Shown: positions 35,256-44,244 of the stretch, in pieces
How positions within the stretch are numbered: position 1 is the first letter of the stretch
Layout of the letters: each line of letters opens with the position of its first letter
Source: CAVUCH01 sp963739995
Lineage (GTDB): Bacteria; Acidobacteriota; Vicinamibacteria; Vicinamibacterales; JAENWD01
Assembly: GCA_963739995.1 (NCBI GenBank)
Contig: CAVUCH010000020.1
Coordinates: 62,001 to 126,000, forward strand
Reading direction: 5' to 3'
DNA: 64,000 nucleotides
Position numbers and translations under genes: made by a program
The notes under the pieces: model-generated
Told to the model about the DNA's origin: nothing
Seen by the model: the letters and a program-made list of their open reading frames with translations, nothing else
The model's database searches: none

Positions 35256-36284
35256 GTGCGCGTCCGGCAGCTGCTAGAGGCAGGCGTTGCGGAGGGCGCC
35301 TACCCCGCCGCCGTTCTGGAGGTTGGACGCGAGCAGGGCGTCAGCTGGCGCCATGCGGCCGGCCGGCTCTCGTACGAGCCCGGCGCTGCGGCCGCTTCGG
35401 AAGAGACGGTCTTCGATCTCGCCTCCCTCACCAAGGTGATCGTCACCACGACGCTCGCGATGCAGCTCGTGGACCGCCAGGCCCTTCGCCTGTCGGATCC
35501 GGTGTCATCGTGGCTGCCCGGATGGCGCGGCCGTGACCGCGCCCACGTGCGGGTCCGCGATCTCCTGGAGCACTGCAGCGGCCTTACGGCATGGATGCCG
35601 TTCTACCGCGACCAGCAGGGCCGCCCGGACATGGCCGAGGCGATCTGCGCCCTGCCGCTCGAATACCCACCCTGGACGGGAGCGATCTACAGCGACCTCG
35701 GGTTCATGCTGCTCGGGTTCATCCTCGAGGATGCGACCGGCACACGTCTCAATCGGCAGTTCGCAACGGTTGCCGAGGGGCTGGATCTGCACTTTGGCGC
35801 GCCGGCGGAATGGCGCGGACGAACCGCCCCGACCGAAATCGATCCTTGGCGGGGTCGCCTGCTGTGTGGTGAGGTGCACGACGAGAACGCCTGGGCGCTC
35901 GGCGGTGTGGCGGGTCATGCGGGCCTGTTCGGGACGGCGCCGGCCGTGGGCGCCTTCGCGCGCCGCGTACTCGCGACGTATCGCGCCGACACCGATCTGG
36001 CGCGGAAACGGACGCTCGCCCGATTCACCACGCGCAGCACCGTGCCCCGCAGCTCGCGCGCGGTGGGGTGGGACACGATGCTGGGCACGTCCTCGTGCGG
36101 GACGCGTCTCTCCGAACGCGCCGTCGGGCACACGGGATTCACCGGCACGTCGCTCTGGATCGATCCCCAGCGCGATCTCTACATCGTCCTGCTCACCAAC
36201 CGCGTGCACCCGACGCGCGACAACGCACGGCTCAGTACGCTGCGGCCCCGGCTGCACGACGCTGTCGTGGACGAATTCGGCTGA
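35256..36284 (+). CDS. Serine hydrolase, class C beta-lactamase family
   Basis: A 342-residue serine hydrolase. The SxxK motif is SLTK in VFDLASLTKVIVTTTLAMQL, the Tyr motif is GAIYSDLGFMLLG, and the third box is HTGFTGTSLWIDP. No signal peptide is visible, so it may act in the cytoplasm or its true start may be different. The GTG lies four bases after the symporter stop. In the amino-sugar recycling setting it could act on peptidoglycan fragments (amidase or esterase), but this family also holds lipases and true beta-lactamases. Confidence 0.85.
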   Translation: MRVRQLLEAGVAEGAYPAAVLEVGREQGVSWRHAAGRLSYEPGAAAASEETVFDLASLTKVIVTTTLAMQLVDRQALRLSDPVSSWLPGWRGRDRAHVRVRDLLEHCSGLTAWMPFYRDQQGRPDMAEAICALPLEYPPWTGAIYSDLGFMLLGFILEDATGTRLNRQFATVAEGLDLHFGAPAEWRGRTAPTEIDPWRGRLLCGEVHDENAWALGGVAGHAGLFGTAPAVGAFARRVLATYRADTDLARKRTLARFTTRSTVPRSSRAVGWDTMLGTSSCGTRLSERAVGHTGFTGTSLWIDPQRDLYIVLLTNRVHPTRDNARLSTLRPRLHDAVVDEFG

Positions 36285-36320
36285 ACGAAGCGTGCTTGGA
36301 GTCCCCGGCGCCGGCTCCGG

Positions 36321-37162
36321 CTACTGGAGTGCGGATCCACTCGATCCTGGCCGCTGCGAGCCGCGAGGCGTCGATCCAGGCCGCGAGCTGCCCGGCCGCT
36401 GCTGCCCCGGCGTTCGGGGCTGCTGTCCCGGTGTCGTCCCCCCTACGCCGGGCGGCAAAGGGTTGGGATTGTACGGGACGTAGACGAACTCCCATTGATC
36501 GTAGCGGTTCCGTCCGTTCAACACCCGGATCGACGGGGCCTTGCTCTTGCTGCGTACTCCGCCGATCAACTGGTTGGACGTTCGCTCGCTGCTCGAGCCG
36601 CTGCTCGAGCCCCCTGCGCGGTACTACCGAACGGCTGCCCCCCACCGCCGGCCGACGGGCCTCCGCTCCTCCTACCGAATCCCTGGCCGCCAGGCTGCAC
36701 TCCGTCGCCTTGCATCCCGGTGCCCGGCAGCCCGCCCCGAGACTGGCTCCCGAAACCGGAGGTCTGCCCTCGGGCGCCCGACGGGGTGTTGCCCGCACCC
36801 GGGGGCCTGTTGCCCATGCCAGGAACGCCGGGCGTGTCGCTGCCGGGTCCGAGCAGCGACACGGGCTTCAGCTCGAATTCGCCGCCCGTGATCGGATCCT
36901 TGTATTTCTTGCGGAGGAATTTCTGCTGGAGCAGCACGTCGAGGTTCGGTGCGCCAGGCACGCCGGACTTGCGCCGATACAACTGGAACGCACGGTCGTA
37001 CTGCTGGCCACGCCAGACGAGCTCGGCTTCCTTCTCGCGCTGCGCCGCCTGGCGCCATACGGGCATGGCTACAGACATCATGACTGCCATCAACGCCATG
37101 GCCACCAGCAGGGCCGCCATCGCGTAACCGGCTTCGCCACGACTCACTTGCGCCTGATGCAT
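36321..37162 (-). CDS. Minor pseudopilin-like protein (frameshifted)
   Basis: The N-terminal part has a prepilin-like segment (GEAGYAMAALLVAMALMAVMMSVAMPVW) and the helix extension QREKEAELVWRGQQYDRAFQLYRRKSG. This is followed by KYKDPITGGEFEL and a long Gly/Ser/Pro-rich tail. The Glu5 usual after cleavage is missing (Ala instead). I start it at 37162. The frame breaks near 36610-36625; downstream SNQLIGGVRSKSKAPSIRVL and YDQWEFVYVPYNPNPLPPG clearly continue it. One lost G in a G5 run, or two extra bases at AGTACC, would explain it. The gene ends in repeats of PGQ/PGS. Confidence 0.7.
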
Positions 37163-37185
37163 GAGTCCACTATTCTTGTTCGCGA

Positions 37186-38124
37186 ATGGTATCACGTGCG
37201 GTTCGCTGCCTAGTGTCCATGGTTCTCCTCGTGGGTGTTGGCTGCGACAAGGTTCCGCTGACGGCTCCGACCGAGTCCACCATCCAATTGTTCGCCAACG
37301 GGTCGTCCGTTCCGCTCACAGGCGGCGTGGATCTCGTCGCGACCGTCACGGAGGGGCCCGGCACGCCAGTCCAGAACGGCACGCTGGTTACCTTTACGAC
37401 GACCCTCGGCCGGATCGAACCCGCAGAGGCGCGAACCAATAATGGCCGCGTGACCGTTCGTCTCCTCGCCGACGGGCGATCGGGAACGGCGACGGTCACC
37501 GCGTTCTCCGGCGGCGCGACCGCAGGCGAACTCGAGATTCCAGTGGGTGCCGCCGCTGCGGACAACCTCACGCTGCGCGCGGAGCCAAGCTTCGTCGGCG
37601 CATCGGGCGGCACCGTTCAACTGATCGCTACAGTACGAGACGAGGCGGGCAACGGTGTCGCAGGCGCCCCGGTCACATTTTCGACGACTGCCGGACAACT
37701 CAGCAGCGGCTCCGCGATCACCAGCGGAAACGGCGACGCCACGACGTCTCTCACGACTGACCGCACGAGTGAGGTGACCGCCCGAGCCGGAGGGCAGGAA
37801 GCGACGATCACCATCAGTCGCCAGGAAGCCCCCACGGTGGCGGTGACTGTTGAACCGGCGTCACCCGTGGTTGATCAACCCGCGGTGTTCACCGTCACCG
37901 TTACACCGGCGGAGGATGGCACGCCCGTGCAGTCGGTGAGCATCGATTTCGGAGACGGTGATGAGGTGCAACTCGGCGCATCCAGCACCACCGCTTCCCA
38001 CGTGTATCGGAGCACAGACGACTTCACCGTGACCGTCGTGGTGCGTGACGTCGCGGGCCATGAGACACGTCAGGTGCTCGTGATCAGCGTAGTTGACCCG
38101 CCTGTGGTAATCCCCGAGCCATAG
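37186..38124 (+). CDS. Lipoprotein with bacterial Ig-like (Big) and PKD domains
   Basis: A 312-residue exported protein. The signal peptide ends in a lipobox (LLVGVGC). Residues about 30-120 and 125-215 are two Ig-like Big-1 type domains (NGTLVTFTTTLGRIEPAEARTNNG; GNGVAGAPVTFSTTAGQLSSGSAITSGNGDA). Residues about 220-305 are a PKD-like domain (IDFGDGDEVQLGASSTTASHVYRSTDDFTVTVVV). Such domains mediate surface display or adhesion. It lies on the plus strand between pseudopilin genes of the minus strand, so it could be a secreted substrate or surface factor. That link is inferred. Confidence 0.85.
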   Translation: MVSRAVRCLVSMVLLVGVGCDKVPLTAPTESTIQLFANGSSVPLTGGVDLVATVTEGPGTPVQNGTLVTFTTTLGRIEPAEARTNNGRVTVRLLADGRSGTATVTAFSGGATAGELEIPVGAAAADNLTLRAEPSFVGASGGTVQLIATVRDEAGNGVAGAPVTFSTTAGQLSSGSAITSGNGDATTSLTTDRTSEVTARAGGQEATITISRQEAPTVAVTVEPASPVVDQPAVFTVTVTPAEDGTPVQSVSIDFGDGDEVQLGASSTTASHVYRSTDDFTVTVVVRDVAGHETRQVLVISVVDPPVVIPEP

Positions 38125-38169
38125 TGAAGACGCCGACCGGCGTCACGGTCAGCAAGTACACCGCGAGGG

Positions 38170-38586
38170 CTACCACTCGCTCAACTTGGATCCGTCCAGG
38201 GCCTGCCCTTCCGCCCCGCTGTGGACGTTGTAGATGCCGGGCTCGACTGTCAGGTTCGCGGGATCCGGCTCCGCCTGCACCGTCTGCCACGTCGTGGCAG
38301 ACTGCGTCATGGGATCGACCGGGACCGTGCGGAGGTATCCGGCGGTCACGAGATCCTCAAGGCTCGCTGGATACTTCCCCTTGTCGGCGTAGTGCTGGTC
38401 GATGGCATCGCGCAAGCGGAACAGATCTTCCTTCAGCACGGCCTCGCGTCCACGCTGCACGCTGTTCTGGTACATCACCAGGCCGATGCTCGCGAGCAGG
38501 ACGATCAGCGAGATGACGACCAGCAGCTCGATGAGCGTGAAGCCGCGCTCCCCCCTCCGATAGCGGCGCCGCAGGCAGTTCGTCAC
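38170..38586 (-). CDS. gspG: Type II secretion major pseudopilin GspG-like
   Basis: A 138-residue pseudopilin. The prepilin-peptidase motif is RG|FTLIELLVVISLIVLLASIG, with Glu5 present. The GspG core follows: AVLKEDLFRLRDAIDQHYADKGKYPASLEDLVTAGYLRTVPVDPMT. It starts 6 bases after the stop of the second pseudopilin upstream. It is the last gene of the long secretin operon. No prepilin peptidase gene is in the window. Confidence 0.92.
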   Translation of the reverse strand: MTNCLRRRYRRGERGFTLIELLVVISLIVLLASIGLVMYQNSVQRGREAVLKEDLFRLRDAIDQHYADKGKYPASLEDLVTAGYLRTVPVDPMTQSATTWQTVQAEPDPANLTVEPGIYNVHSGAEGQALDGSKLSEW

Positions 38587-38592
38587 GACGTC

Positions 38593-39084
38593 CTACCAGT
38601 CCTTGTACTTCGTGCCGTCGAGCGCCGTCCCGTCGCTCGTGGTGAACACGTCCCACACGTTCTGCCCGCCCCAGGTGCGGGCGTCCGCTGCGTCCTGGTA
38701 GGAGCGCATCCCCCACTCCTTCGAGCCCGTCATCGGGTCGATCGGGACGCGCCGCAGGAATTTCAGCTTCCGGTCCGTCGCGTCACCCGCGGCGCGCACG
38801 CCTTCGACCAGCACCGCCAGCGTGGGCGGGTAGCCCTCGTTCCCGAGCTTGAGCTCCGTGGCCGCAATCATCCCCTGGTCGGCCGCATCCTTGTAATGAT
38901 CGATGGCGGTGCGCAGCTCGCGCAGCGTGCGGCGGAGCTCGACTTCGCGCGTGCGCTGCATCGCGACATGCGCGAGCGGCATGACCGCCGAGGCCAGGAT
39001 GCCGACGAGCGCCGTGACCACGAGCAGTTCGACGAAGGTCAAACCCGTCTCGCGGTCGGGCCCTCGCCCTGACTTTCTGATCAT
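38593..39084 (-). CDS. Second GspG-like pseudopilin
   Basis: A 163-residue pseudopilin with the motif TG|LTFVELLVVTALVGILASA (Glu5 present) and the same core as its neighbour: RTLRELRTAIDHYKDAADQG, PTLAVLVEGV, KFLRRVPIDPMTGSKEWGMRSYQD. Its start overlaps the secretin stop by 4 bases (ATGA), so it is coupled to it. Two neighbouring GspG-like genes suggest a major and a minor pseudopilin, or a recent duplication that has diverged. Confidence 0.9.
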   Translation of the reverse strand: MIRKSGRGPDRETGLTFVELLVVTALVGILASAVMPLAHVAMQRTREVELRRTLRELRTAIDHYKDAADQGMIAATELKLGNEGYPPTLAVLVEGVRAAGDATDRKLKFLRRVPIDPMTGSKEWGMRSYQDAADARTWGGQNVWDVFTTSDGTALDGTKYKDW

Positions 39085-41513
39085 CGCACCGTAACTGTCA
39101 CCGGCGCGGACTGCACGGGAACGACCCCACCGGCCGGCCCGGCGCCGGTCCCGCTGACGGTCACTGTGGCCGCCCCCGGAGCGACGGCCTCGAAGAGGAC
39201 GGCCGCCAGCAGCCCCGTACCGGAGGCGCCGACCGGATCCTGGCCACGGGTGAGCGTGATGTCTATTCGGCCCGACGCGGCGTCGACCTGGTGGCTGAAG
39301 CTTGCGTTCGTGCCTCCCTGGCGCATGAAGCTCCCCTCCTGCACCGACCGCACGCGCAGCTGGCCGGGGCTGAACGTGACAGTGAGGGACACCGTGGACA
39401 TGCGGGGAGCGCTCGTCACGGAGATCGGAACCGTGTACGGCCCGCCACCAACACGGAACTCAGTGCCTGGAGCGGTCACGGCCACTTGAAAGACGCTCCC
39501 GGGCGATGCGGCGTCGGCCGGCGCCGCTTCTGCAACCGGGGGCGTGGCCGCGGTCGCTTCCGGGGGCGTCACCGGCGTCTCGGCCGGCGCCTGCGGCTGT
39601 CCTTGCGCCGGAGCCGCTGGCTGCTGGGGCGGAAGCGGCACCACACCCGGCGAGGGCAACGTTCCCGGCAAGGTGCCGGGGGGTGTCGTCTGAGGGGGCG
39701 TGTCCGGCGCAGGCGGGCTAGGCCCTGCAGCTCCCCCGTCGCCGCCCTGCGGCGCAATCAGTGGCGGCGGTCCGCCGAGCCCGAGATTCTGCTGCGTGCC
39801 GATGTAGATCGGATTCACGTCCTGCTGTCGCAACTCGTGGGTGCGTACGATGTGCGGCGTCAGCAGCATCACGATGTCCGTCTGCGTCAGCGAATTGTCG
39901 TTGCTCGCGAACAGGTCCCGGAGGCCAGGCACGTGAATGAGGCCGATGATCCCTTTGAGGGCGCGGCGTTCGTCCTCGCGCAGCAGGCCGGCAAGCAGCG
40001 TCGATTCCCCATCGCGCAGCCGGATCTTTGTCTCGACCTTGCGCGTGCCGAAGGACGGCAGGTTCTGCCCGGCAATGTCGATCTGGGCCCCGAGCGTGCT
40101 GCTCTCGACGCTCAACTCGAGCACGATGTCGTTGTCGAACGTCACCCGGGGGGTCATGATGACGTTCACCCCCACCGGCCGGTAGTTGAACTGCGAGATT
40201 GGCTGCGTCGCGAGGCTTCCCGGCCCGCCGAACGATCCGAACGTGGTCTGCGGCACCGGGATCTCGTCGCCCAGGTTCAGCGTGATCTTCTGTCCCTCCT
40301 GCCCGCGCAGCTGCGGCTTGGCGACGAGCTTCGTGCGCGTGTCGCTCTCGAGGAAGCGCGCGATCGCCTGCGGCACCGCCAGGTAGAAGTCGGCCGCACT
40401 GATGCCCGCCGAGATCGTATTCGCGTTGAACAGCGGTACCGAGGTCGTCGGCCCGGCGCCACCGGTCCCGGGGGTAACCGTCGGCGCGACCTCGGGCGAG
40501 AAGATCGCGCTCACGGAGTACTGCGACAGATCGAGGCCGAACTGCTTCGCGCGGGCACGGTTGACCTCCATGATCGAGACGTCCAGCACGACCTCCGCGC
40601 GCGGACGGTCGTTGGCGTCGATCACGCGTTCCATGATCGCGGCCATTGCGGCCGTCGCGCGGATCGTGATCGTGTTGCTCGTCTTGTTCGGAGCAATCGT
40701 CGGGATCACGGCGACGCCGGGCACGCGCAGGACCGTGTTGAGCAGCTGCGCCACCTCGGTCGCATCCGCATGCGACAGGTAGAAGATCCGGACGACCTGC
40801 TCGTCGTACTTCGCGCGGTTCTGCGCGTTGTCCGGGATGATCAGGATCGTTCGCTCGTTCAGCACCTTGTAGAACAGCTGGTTGGCGGAGAGTATCTGGA
40901 GCAGCGCCTGTTCCAGCGTCACGCCGTCGATCTGCACGGTGTAACCGGCCGGATCGCGATAATCGCTGGAGAACGTGATGTTGATGCCGCTGACCGCACC
41001 GATGAAATTGAGGATGTCGCGGACACTCGCGTTCGTGAACCGGATGTTGAGCGGGTCGCGGGACGCTGGGTTGAGCACCGGCTCCGGGGACATCTGGCGT
41101 GCGCGCTCGCGCATCCGCTGCACGGCAGGCTTCGGCCGTGACGCCTCGATCCTGTCGCGAATGGTCTGATCGAGGGTCGCCACTTTGGCAGCCGCCTGCC
41201 GGTTGCTCGGGTCGTACTCCGACGCCAGCCGGTACTCGCGCAAGGCACCGTCGAGATCGCCCTTCGCCTCCAGTTCCCGCGCCGCATCCACGTGCACACG
41301 CGACGCGTTCAGCATCGAACGATCGAGCGCTATCTTGAACTCGGTCCTGTTCGGATCGGCCTGTACCGCCTCACGGTAGTGCACGACGGCCGCGTCCCAG
41401 TCGGATCGGCGCGCCGCTTCCTCTCCGCGGCGGAAGGCCATGCCCGCCGCGCATCCCGCAGCGACCGCAACCAACGCCACCAGGGACAGCACTTTCGATA
41501 ACTGTCGCGTCAC
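39081..41513 (-). CDS. gspD: Secretin GspD/PilQ-like lipoprotein with TPR and C-terminal cohesin-like domain
   Basis: The outer-membrane channel of the system, 810 residues. A signal peptide ends in VAVAAGC (lipobox, Cys21). TPR-like helices lie at about 25-115, an N0/STN domain at about 150-225 (DPLNIRFTNASVRDILNFIG), an N1/NolW domain at about 238-300, and the secretin barrel at about 370-560 (RTKLVAKPQL, VGVNVIMTPRV, LLAGLLREDERRALKG, DIVMLLTPHIV). A Pro-rich linker follows (580-670), then a cohesin-like beta domain (about 675-795: STVSLTVTFSPGQLRV, SGTGLLAAVLFEAV). A TPR-secretin-cohesin chain is unlike textbook GspD. It follows pilP by 14 bases. Confidence 0.92.
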   Translation of the reverse strand: MTRQLSKVLSLVALVAVAAGCAAGMAFRRGEEAARRSDWDAAVVHYREAVQADPNRTEFKIALDRSMLNASRVHVDAARELEAKGDLDGALREYRLASEYDPSNRQAAAKVATLDQTIRDRIEASRPKPAVQRMRERARQMSPEPVLNPASRDPLNIRFTNASVRDILNFIGAVSGINITFSSDYRDPAGYTVQIDGVTLEQALLQILSANQLFYKVLNERTILIIPDNAQNRAKYDEQVVRIFYLSHADATEVAQLLNTVLRVPGVAVIPTIAPNKTSNTITIRATAAMAAIMERVIDANDRPRAEVVLDVSIMEVNRARAKQFGLDLSQYSVSAIFSPEVAPTVTPGTGGAGPTTSVPLFNANTISAGISAADFYLAVPQAIARFLESDTRTKLVAKPQLRGQEGQKITLNLGDEIPVPQTTFGSFGGPGSLATQPISQFNYRPVGVNVIMTPRVTFDNDIVLELSVESSTLGAQIDIAGQNLPSFGTRKVETKIRLRDGESTLLAGLLREDERRALKGIIGLIHVPGLRDLFASNDNSLTQTDIVMLLTPHIVRTHELRQQDVNPIYIGTQQNLGLGGPPPLIAPQGGDGGAAGPSPPAPDTPPQTTPPGTLPGTLPSPGVVPLPPQQPAAPAQGQPQAPAETPVTPPEATAATPPVAEAAPADAASPGSVFQVAVTAPGTEFRVGGGPYTVPISVTSAPRMSTVSLTVTFSPGQLRVRSVQEGSFMRQGGTNASFSHQVDAASGRIDITLTRGQDPVGASGTGLLAAVLFEAVAPGAATVTVSGTGAGPAGGVVPVQSAPVTVTVR

Positions 41514-41527
41514 GCGTTTCTCCGTTG

Positions 41528-42112
41528 CTACGACCCGGTCAGCCGGATCGTCTGCTGTCCGCGCCCGTCCACGTGGGCCATCTCGATTGACTCGACGCCG
41601 ATGCGGAGGATCCGGTAGCGACCCTCGATGATATCGCCCTCGCGGCCATAGAAGACGTTGCGTCCGTCGCTCAACACCGCCAGTTTCAGGTGCCGCGCGA
41701 GTTCGTCGACCGTCCCGATGAAGCGCAGGGGTATGGGCGGCGGTCCGGCCGGCCCCGCTGCGATTGGCGGCGGCCCGGTTGGTTCGTGCTCCGATTCACC
41801 CTGTCCACGGGATTGCACGTCCCCCACCGGTGGCGTCTGGCGCTGCGCTTCGAACCTGAACGGGTTTCGGCCGGCCGCCATGGGTTCTGGCGCTGCGTTC
41901 TGCAGTCTGTCCAGCGCGATGAGTTCCACAACGGAATCGGCGGCGCCCGCGCCGCGCCGCGCCGCCGGTGCCGTCCCCCGCACGCGGTCACCGGCGCTCG
42001 TCGTCGTCGCCGGCCCGGTCGCGCCGCCGCCGAAGTTCCACCACAGCGCGAGAGCCAGCACGACGAACAGCGCCGCCAGCAGCAACCCCTGCGATCGGCT
42101 CTTAGCCTCCAT
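41528..42112 (-). CDS. PilP/GspC-like periplasmic protein
   Basis: A 194-residue inner-membrane protein: one N-terminal helix (about 9-25), a low-complexity region, then a small beta domain near the C-terminus (IPLRFIGTVDELARHLKLAVLSDGRNVFYGREGDIIEGRYRILRIGVESIEM). This matches the HR domain of PilP/GspC, which docks on the secretin N0 domain. It overlaps the pilO end by 11 bases and precedes the secretin gene, as pilP does in type IV pilus operons. Assignment rests on position and fold pattern. Confidence 0.8.
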   Translation of the reverse strand: MEAKSRSQGLLLAALFVVLALALWWNFGGGATGPATTTSAGDRVRGTAPAARRGAGAADSVVELIALDRLQNAAPEPMAAGRNPFRFEAQRQTPPVGDVQSRGQGESEHEPTGPPPIAAGPAGPPPIPLRFIGTVDELARHLKLAVLSDGRNVFYGREGDIIEGRYRILRIGVESIEMAHVDGRGQQTIRLTGS

Positions 42113-42680
42113 GCCCCTCCGAGCGGAAGAACGTGGCCAGCTGCAGCGTCAGCGTCAGGGGAGCGGTCGAGTCGGCGCCTTCGGCGAGCGTAACGTCCTC
42201 TATCACGACGAACTCCGGGGCGGTTTCCAGGTCGTGGATGAAGCGCCGCACGTTGCCGTACTCCCCCTCCAGCACCATCGTGATTTTCACCTTCTGCAGG
42301 GAGCCCTCGTAGTTCGCGTCGGGCTCGTAGCTGCGCCGCTCGTAGCGCAGGTCCGCGTCCTTCGCCAGCTGCGCCAGCCGCGCGTAGGTGATCCGCCGTG
42401 CGCCCGCCAGGTCGTCGGGCAGCACCTCCCCGTAGAACTTCCGCAACGCCACGTCCGCACGATCCTTGCTCGTGAGCATCGCGCGCGACGCCGCGTACTC
42501 CCGGTGGGCAGCCGCGAGTTGCCGGAGCGCATTCTCTTTGCGCGCCTCGGTCGCTGACGCGCGAAGCGACAGCGGGTAGACGATGGCCACGTAGGCGGCC
42601 ACGTTCAGCACCGCCGCGACCGAGAGCGGCACGATGATCGTGCGCCATTCGCGAAAGATGCGCCGCAGCAGCGGGGTCAT
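42102..42680 (-). CDS. pilO: PilO/GspM-like inner-membrane assembly protein
   Basis: A 192-residue bitopic protein with one N-terminal helix (about 16-36), a coiled coil (about 40-75) and a ferredoxin-like domain (RITYARLAQLAKDADLRYERRSYEP; MVLEGEYGNVRRFIHDLETAPEFVVIEDVTL). This is the PilO plan. It overlaps pilN by 4 bases. With PilN and PilM it should form the alignment platform between the ATPase and the secretin. Confidence 0.85.
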   Translation of the reverse strand: MTPLLRRIFREWRTIIVPLSVAAVLNVAAYVAIVYPLSLRASATEARKENALRQLAAAHREYAASRAMLTSKDRADVALRKFYGEVLPDDLAGARRITYARLAQLAKDADLRYERRSYEPDANYEGSLQKVKITMVLEGEYGNVRRFIHDLETAPEFVVIEDVTLAEGADSTAPLTLTLQLATFFRSEGHGG

Positions 42681-43270
42681 GGGCGGCTCTCCGGCTCCGC
42701 CGTCGCCGAGGCGCGCTCCGAACGGTACACCCCGCGCAACGTGGCCTCGAGCAGACCTTCGTCGTTGAACCGCTCCTCGCGCGACAGCAAATCCCCGAAC
42801 GCGTGCGTGCCCTCGAGCGCCTCGATAAACGCGTCCACATCGTCAACCGAGCGCGCCACGACGGCGACGGTCATGATCAGGCGGCCGTCGGGGTCCACGG
42901 ACGGCCGCACGGCGGCGATCCGGACGCCCGCCGGCAATGTGGTCTCGAAGCGGTTGAACAGTTCGGTCCACGAGAACACGCGCCGATCGATCAGGGAGTT
43001 TGCCTCATGTGCCGCGGCCGCGATCGCGGCGAGCCGCGACTGATCGACACTCCGTCGTGCGGTACCGGCTTTCTGGCGCAGGTCGCGGGCCGTCCGCTCC
43101 GCCTGATCCGCCTCGGCTGCCAGCGTCGATTGCCGTCGCGACAGCGCCGCCAGGGCCGTGACGTTGAGCACGGTGCAGACGAGCACGATGACCGCGACGA
43201 CGCCCAGGGCCAGCGTGACGGCGCGCTCGTTGTAAAAGGGACGGGTGGAGAGGTCCGTTCGCAGCATCAT
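42677..43270 (-). CDS. pilN: PilN-like fimbrial assembly protein
   Basis: A 197-residue bitopic protein. The start MMLRTDLSTRPFYNERAVTLALGV is the PilN cytoplasmic motif that binds PilM, followed by one transmembrane helix (about 17-40), a coiled coil and a ferredoxin-like domain (SWTELFNRFETTLPAGVRIAAVRPSV; VARSVDDVDAFIEALEGTHAF). It overlaps pilM by 4 bases. Confidence 0.87.
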   Translation of the reverse strand: MMLRTDLSTRPFYNERAVTLALGVVAVIVLVCTVLNVTALAALSRRQSTLAAEADQAERTARDLRQKAGTARRSVDQSRLAAIAAAAHEANSLIDRRVFSWTELFNRFETTLPAGVRIAAVRPSVDPDGRLIMTVAVVARSVDDVDAFIEALEGTHAFGDLLSREERFNDEGLLEATLRGVYRSERASATAEPESRP

Positions 43271-44244
43271 GCTGTCCGCTCGCGCAGCAGGAGCCCGACG
43301 ACGGGCGCCAGCGTGTCGAGCAAGGGCGGGCTCACCACAATACGATCCGCAAGTGCGATCGCCGGCCTCGGGTCGATCGTCTCCACGCGGGTGCCGAGTC
43401 GTGCTTCCAGCTGACGCCGCACGCTGTCGATGTCCAGCGCCGCCAGCTCGGGTGCGGCAGCCACGCTCGCGCGTCCGGCGCCGGCCAGGATGGCGCGCGT
43501 GAAACCGCGGCCGCCGAGCCGATCTTCGTAGTACATCGCCGACTGGTGGACGACGTCCGCCAGGCTCCCGTCACCGTCGGAACCACGGTGCCGGTAGAAC
43601 ATCAACTGTCCGTCGCGCAGGAACACCACCGTGAGGTAGTCGGGTGCCAGGTTGACCAGCAGCGTATCGCCCTGCGCCGGGCCGCCGGCCGCGAGCACGG
43701 CGTTGACCAGGTTGAACGTCGCCAGGTCCACGACGCCCGTGTGCACGCCCGCGTCCTGGCACACGGTTTCGTACTCGGTCACGATGTCGCGGCGCGCCAT
43801 GATGACCACGAACTCGCGTGCGCCGTCAACCTCCACGCCTGGCACATATGACAACTGCGTCTGATCCGGGGGGAACGGGACGCTCTTGCGCACCTGCCAT
43901 GACACGAGCGCCCCCAGGTCGGCTGCGCGCGCGGGTACCTTCTCGAATCGCAGCAGCGACACCTTCGCAATCGTGTCGGGCACGACCAGCACGGCCCGGC
44001 GGGGCCGCCCCCCGAGCTGTTGCAGGGCGCTCCGGATGGCGCCGGTCACGGCCGCGCGATCCATGATGTTGAGGGCGTTCAGGGCGGGCACGACCGCGCC
44101 AGGCGGCAACGCCTCGACGGCGAGCCCTGTGACGAGCGCCGGGGTCCCGGTCGGTGCCACGCGTACGACGGCAACGCGCGACGCGCTGATCTCGATGCCA
44201 ACGCTCGGCGTCGGTGCTCCGAGAAGCGCGGCGAGGCGGCTCAT
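43267..44244 (-). CDS. pilM: PilM-like actin-fold assembly ATPase
   Basis: A 325-residue cytoplasmic protein of the PilM/FtsA-like fold. It starts with a nucleotide-site-like segment (SVGIEISASRVAVVRV), followed by VLVVPDTIAKVSLLRFEKVPARAADLGALVSWQVRKSVPF, typical of PilM, and the second phosphate loop region DTLLVNLAPDYLTVVFLRDG. It overlaps gspE by 4 bases (ATGA) and precedes pilN. Its presence marks this system as a type IV pilus / type II secretion hybrid, since true type II systems use GspL. Confidence 0.9.
   Translation of the reverse strand: MSRLAALLGAPTPSVGIEISASRVAVVRVAPTGTPALVTGLAVEALPPGAVVPALNALNIMDRAAVTGAIRSALQQLGGRPRRAVLVVPDTIAKVSLLRFEKVPARAADLGALVSWQVRKSVPFPPDQTQLSYVPGVEVDGAREFVVIMARRDIVTEYETVCQDAGVHTGVVDLATFNLVNAVLAAGGPAQGDTLLVNLAPDYLTVVFLRDGQLMFYRHRGSDGDGSLADVVHQSAMYYEDRLGGRGFTRAILAGAGRASVAAAPELAALDIDSVRRQLEARLGTRVETIDPRPAIALADRIVVSPPLLDTLAPVVGLLLRERTA

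Noticed and set aside
39291..41141. 616-codon plus-strand frame opposite the secretin gene
   Set aside because: Low-complexity Arg/His/Ala-rich translation, antisense to a complete secretin.
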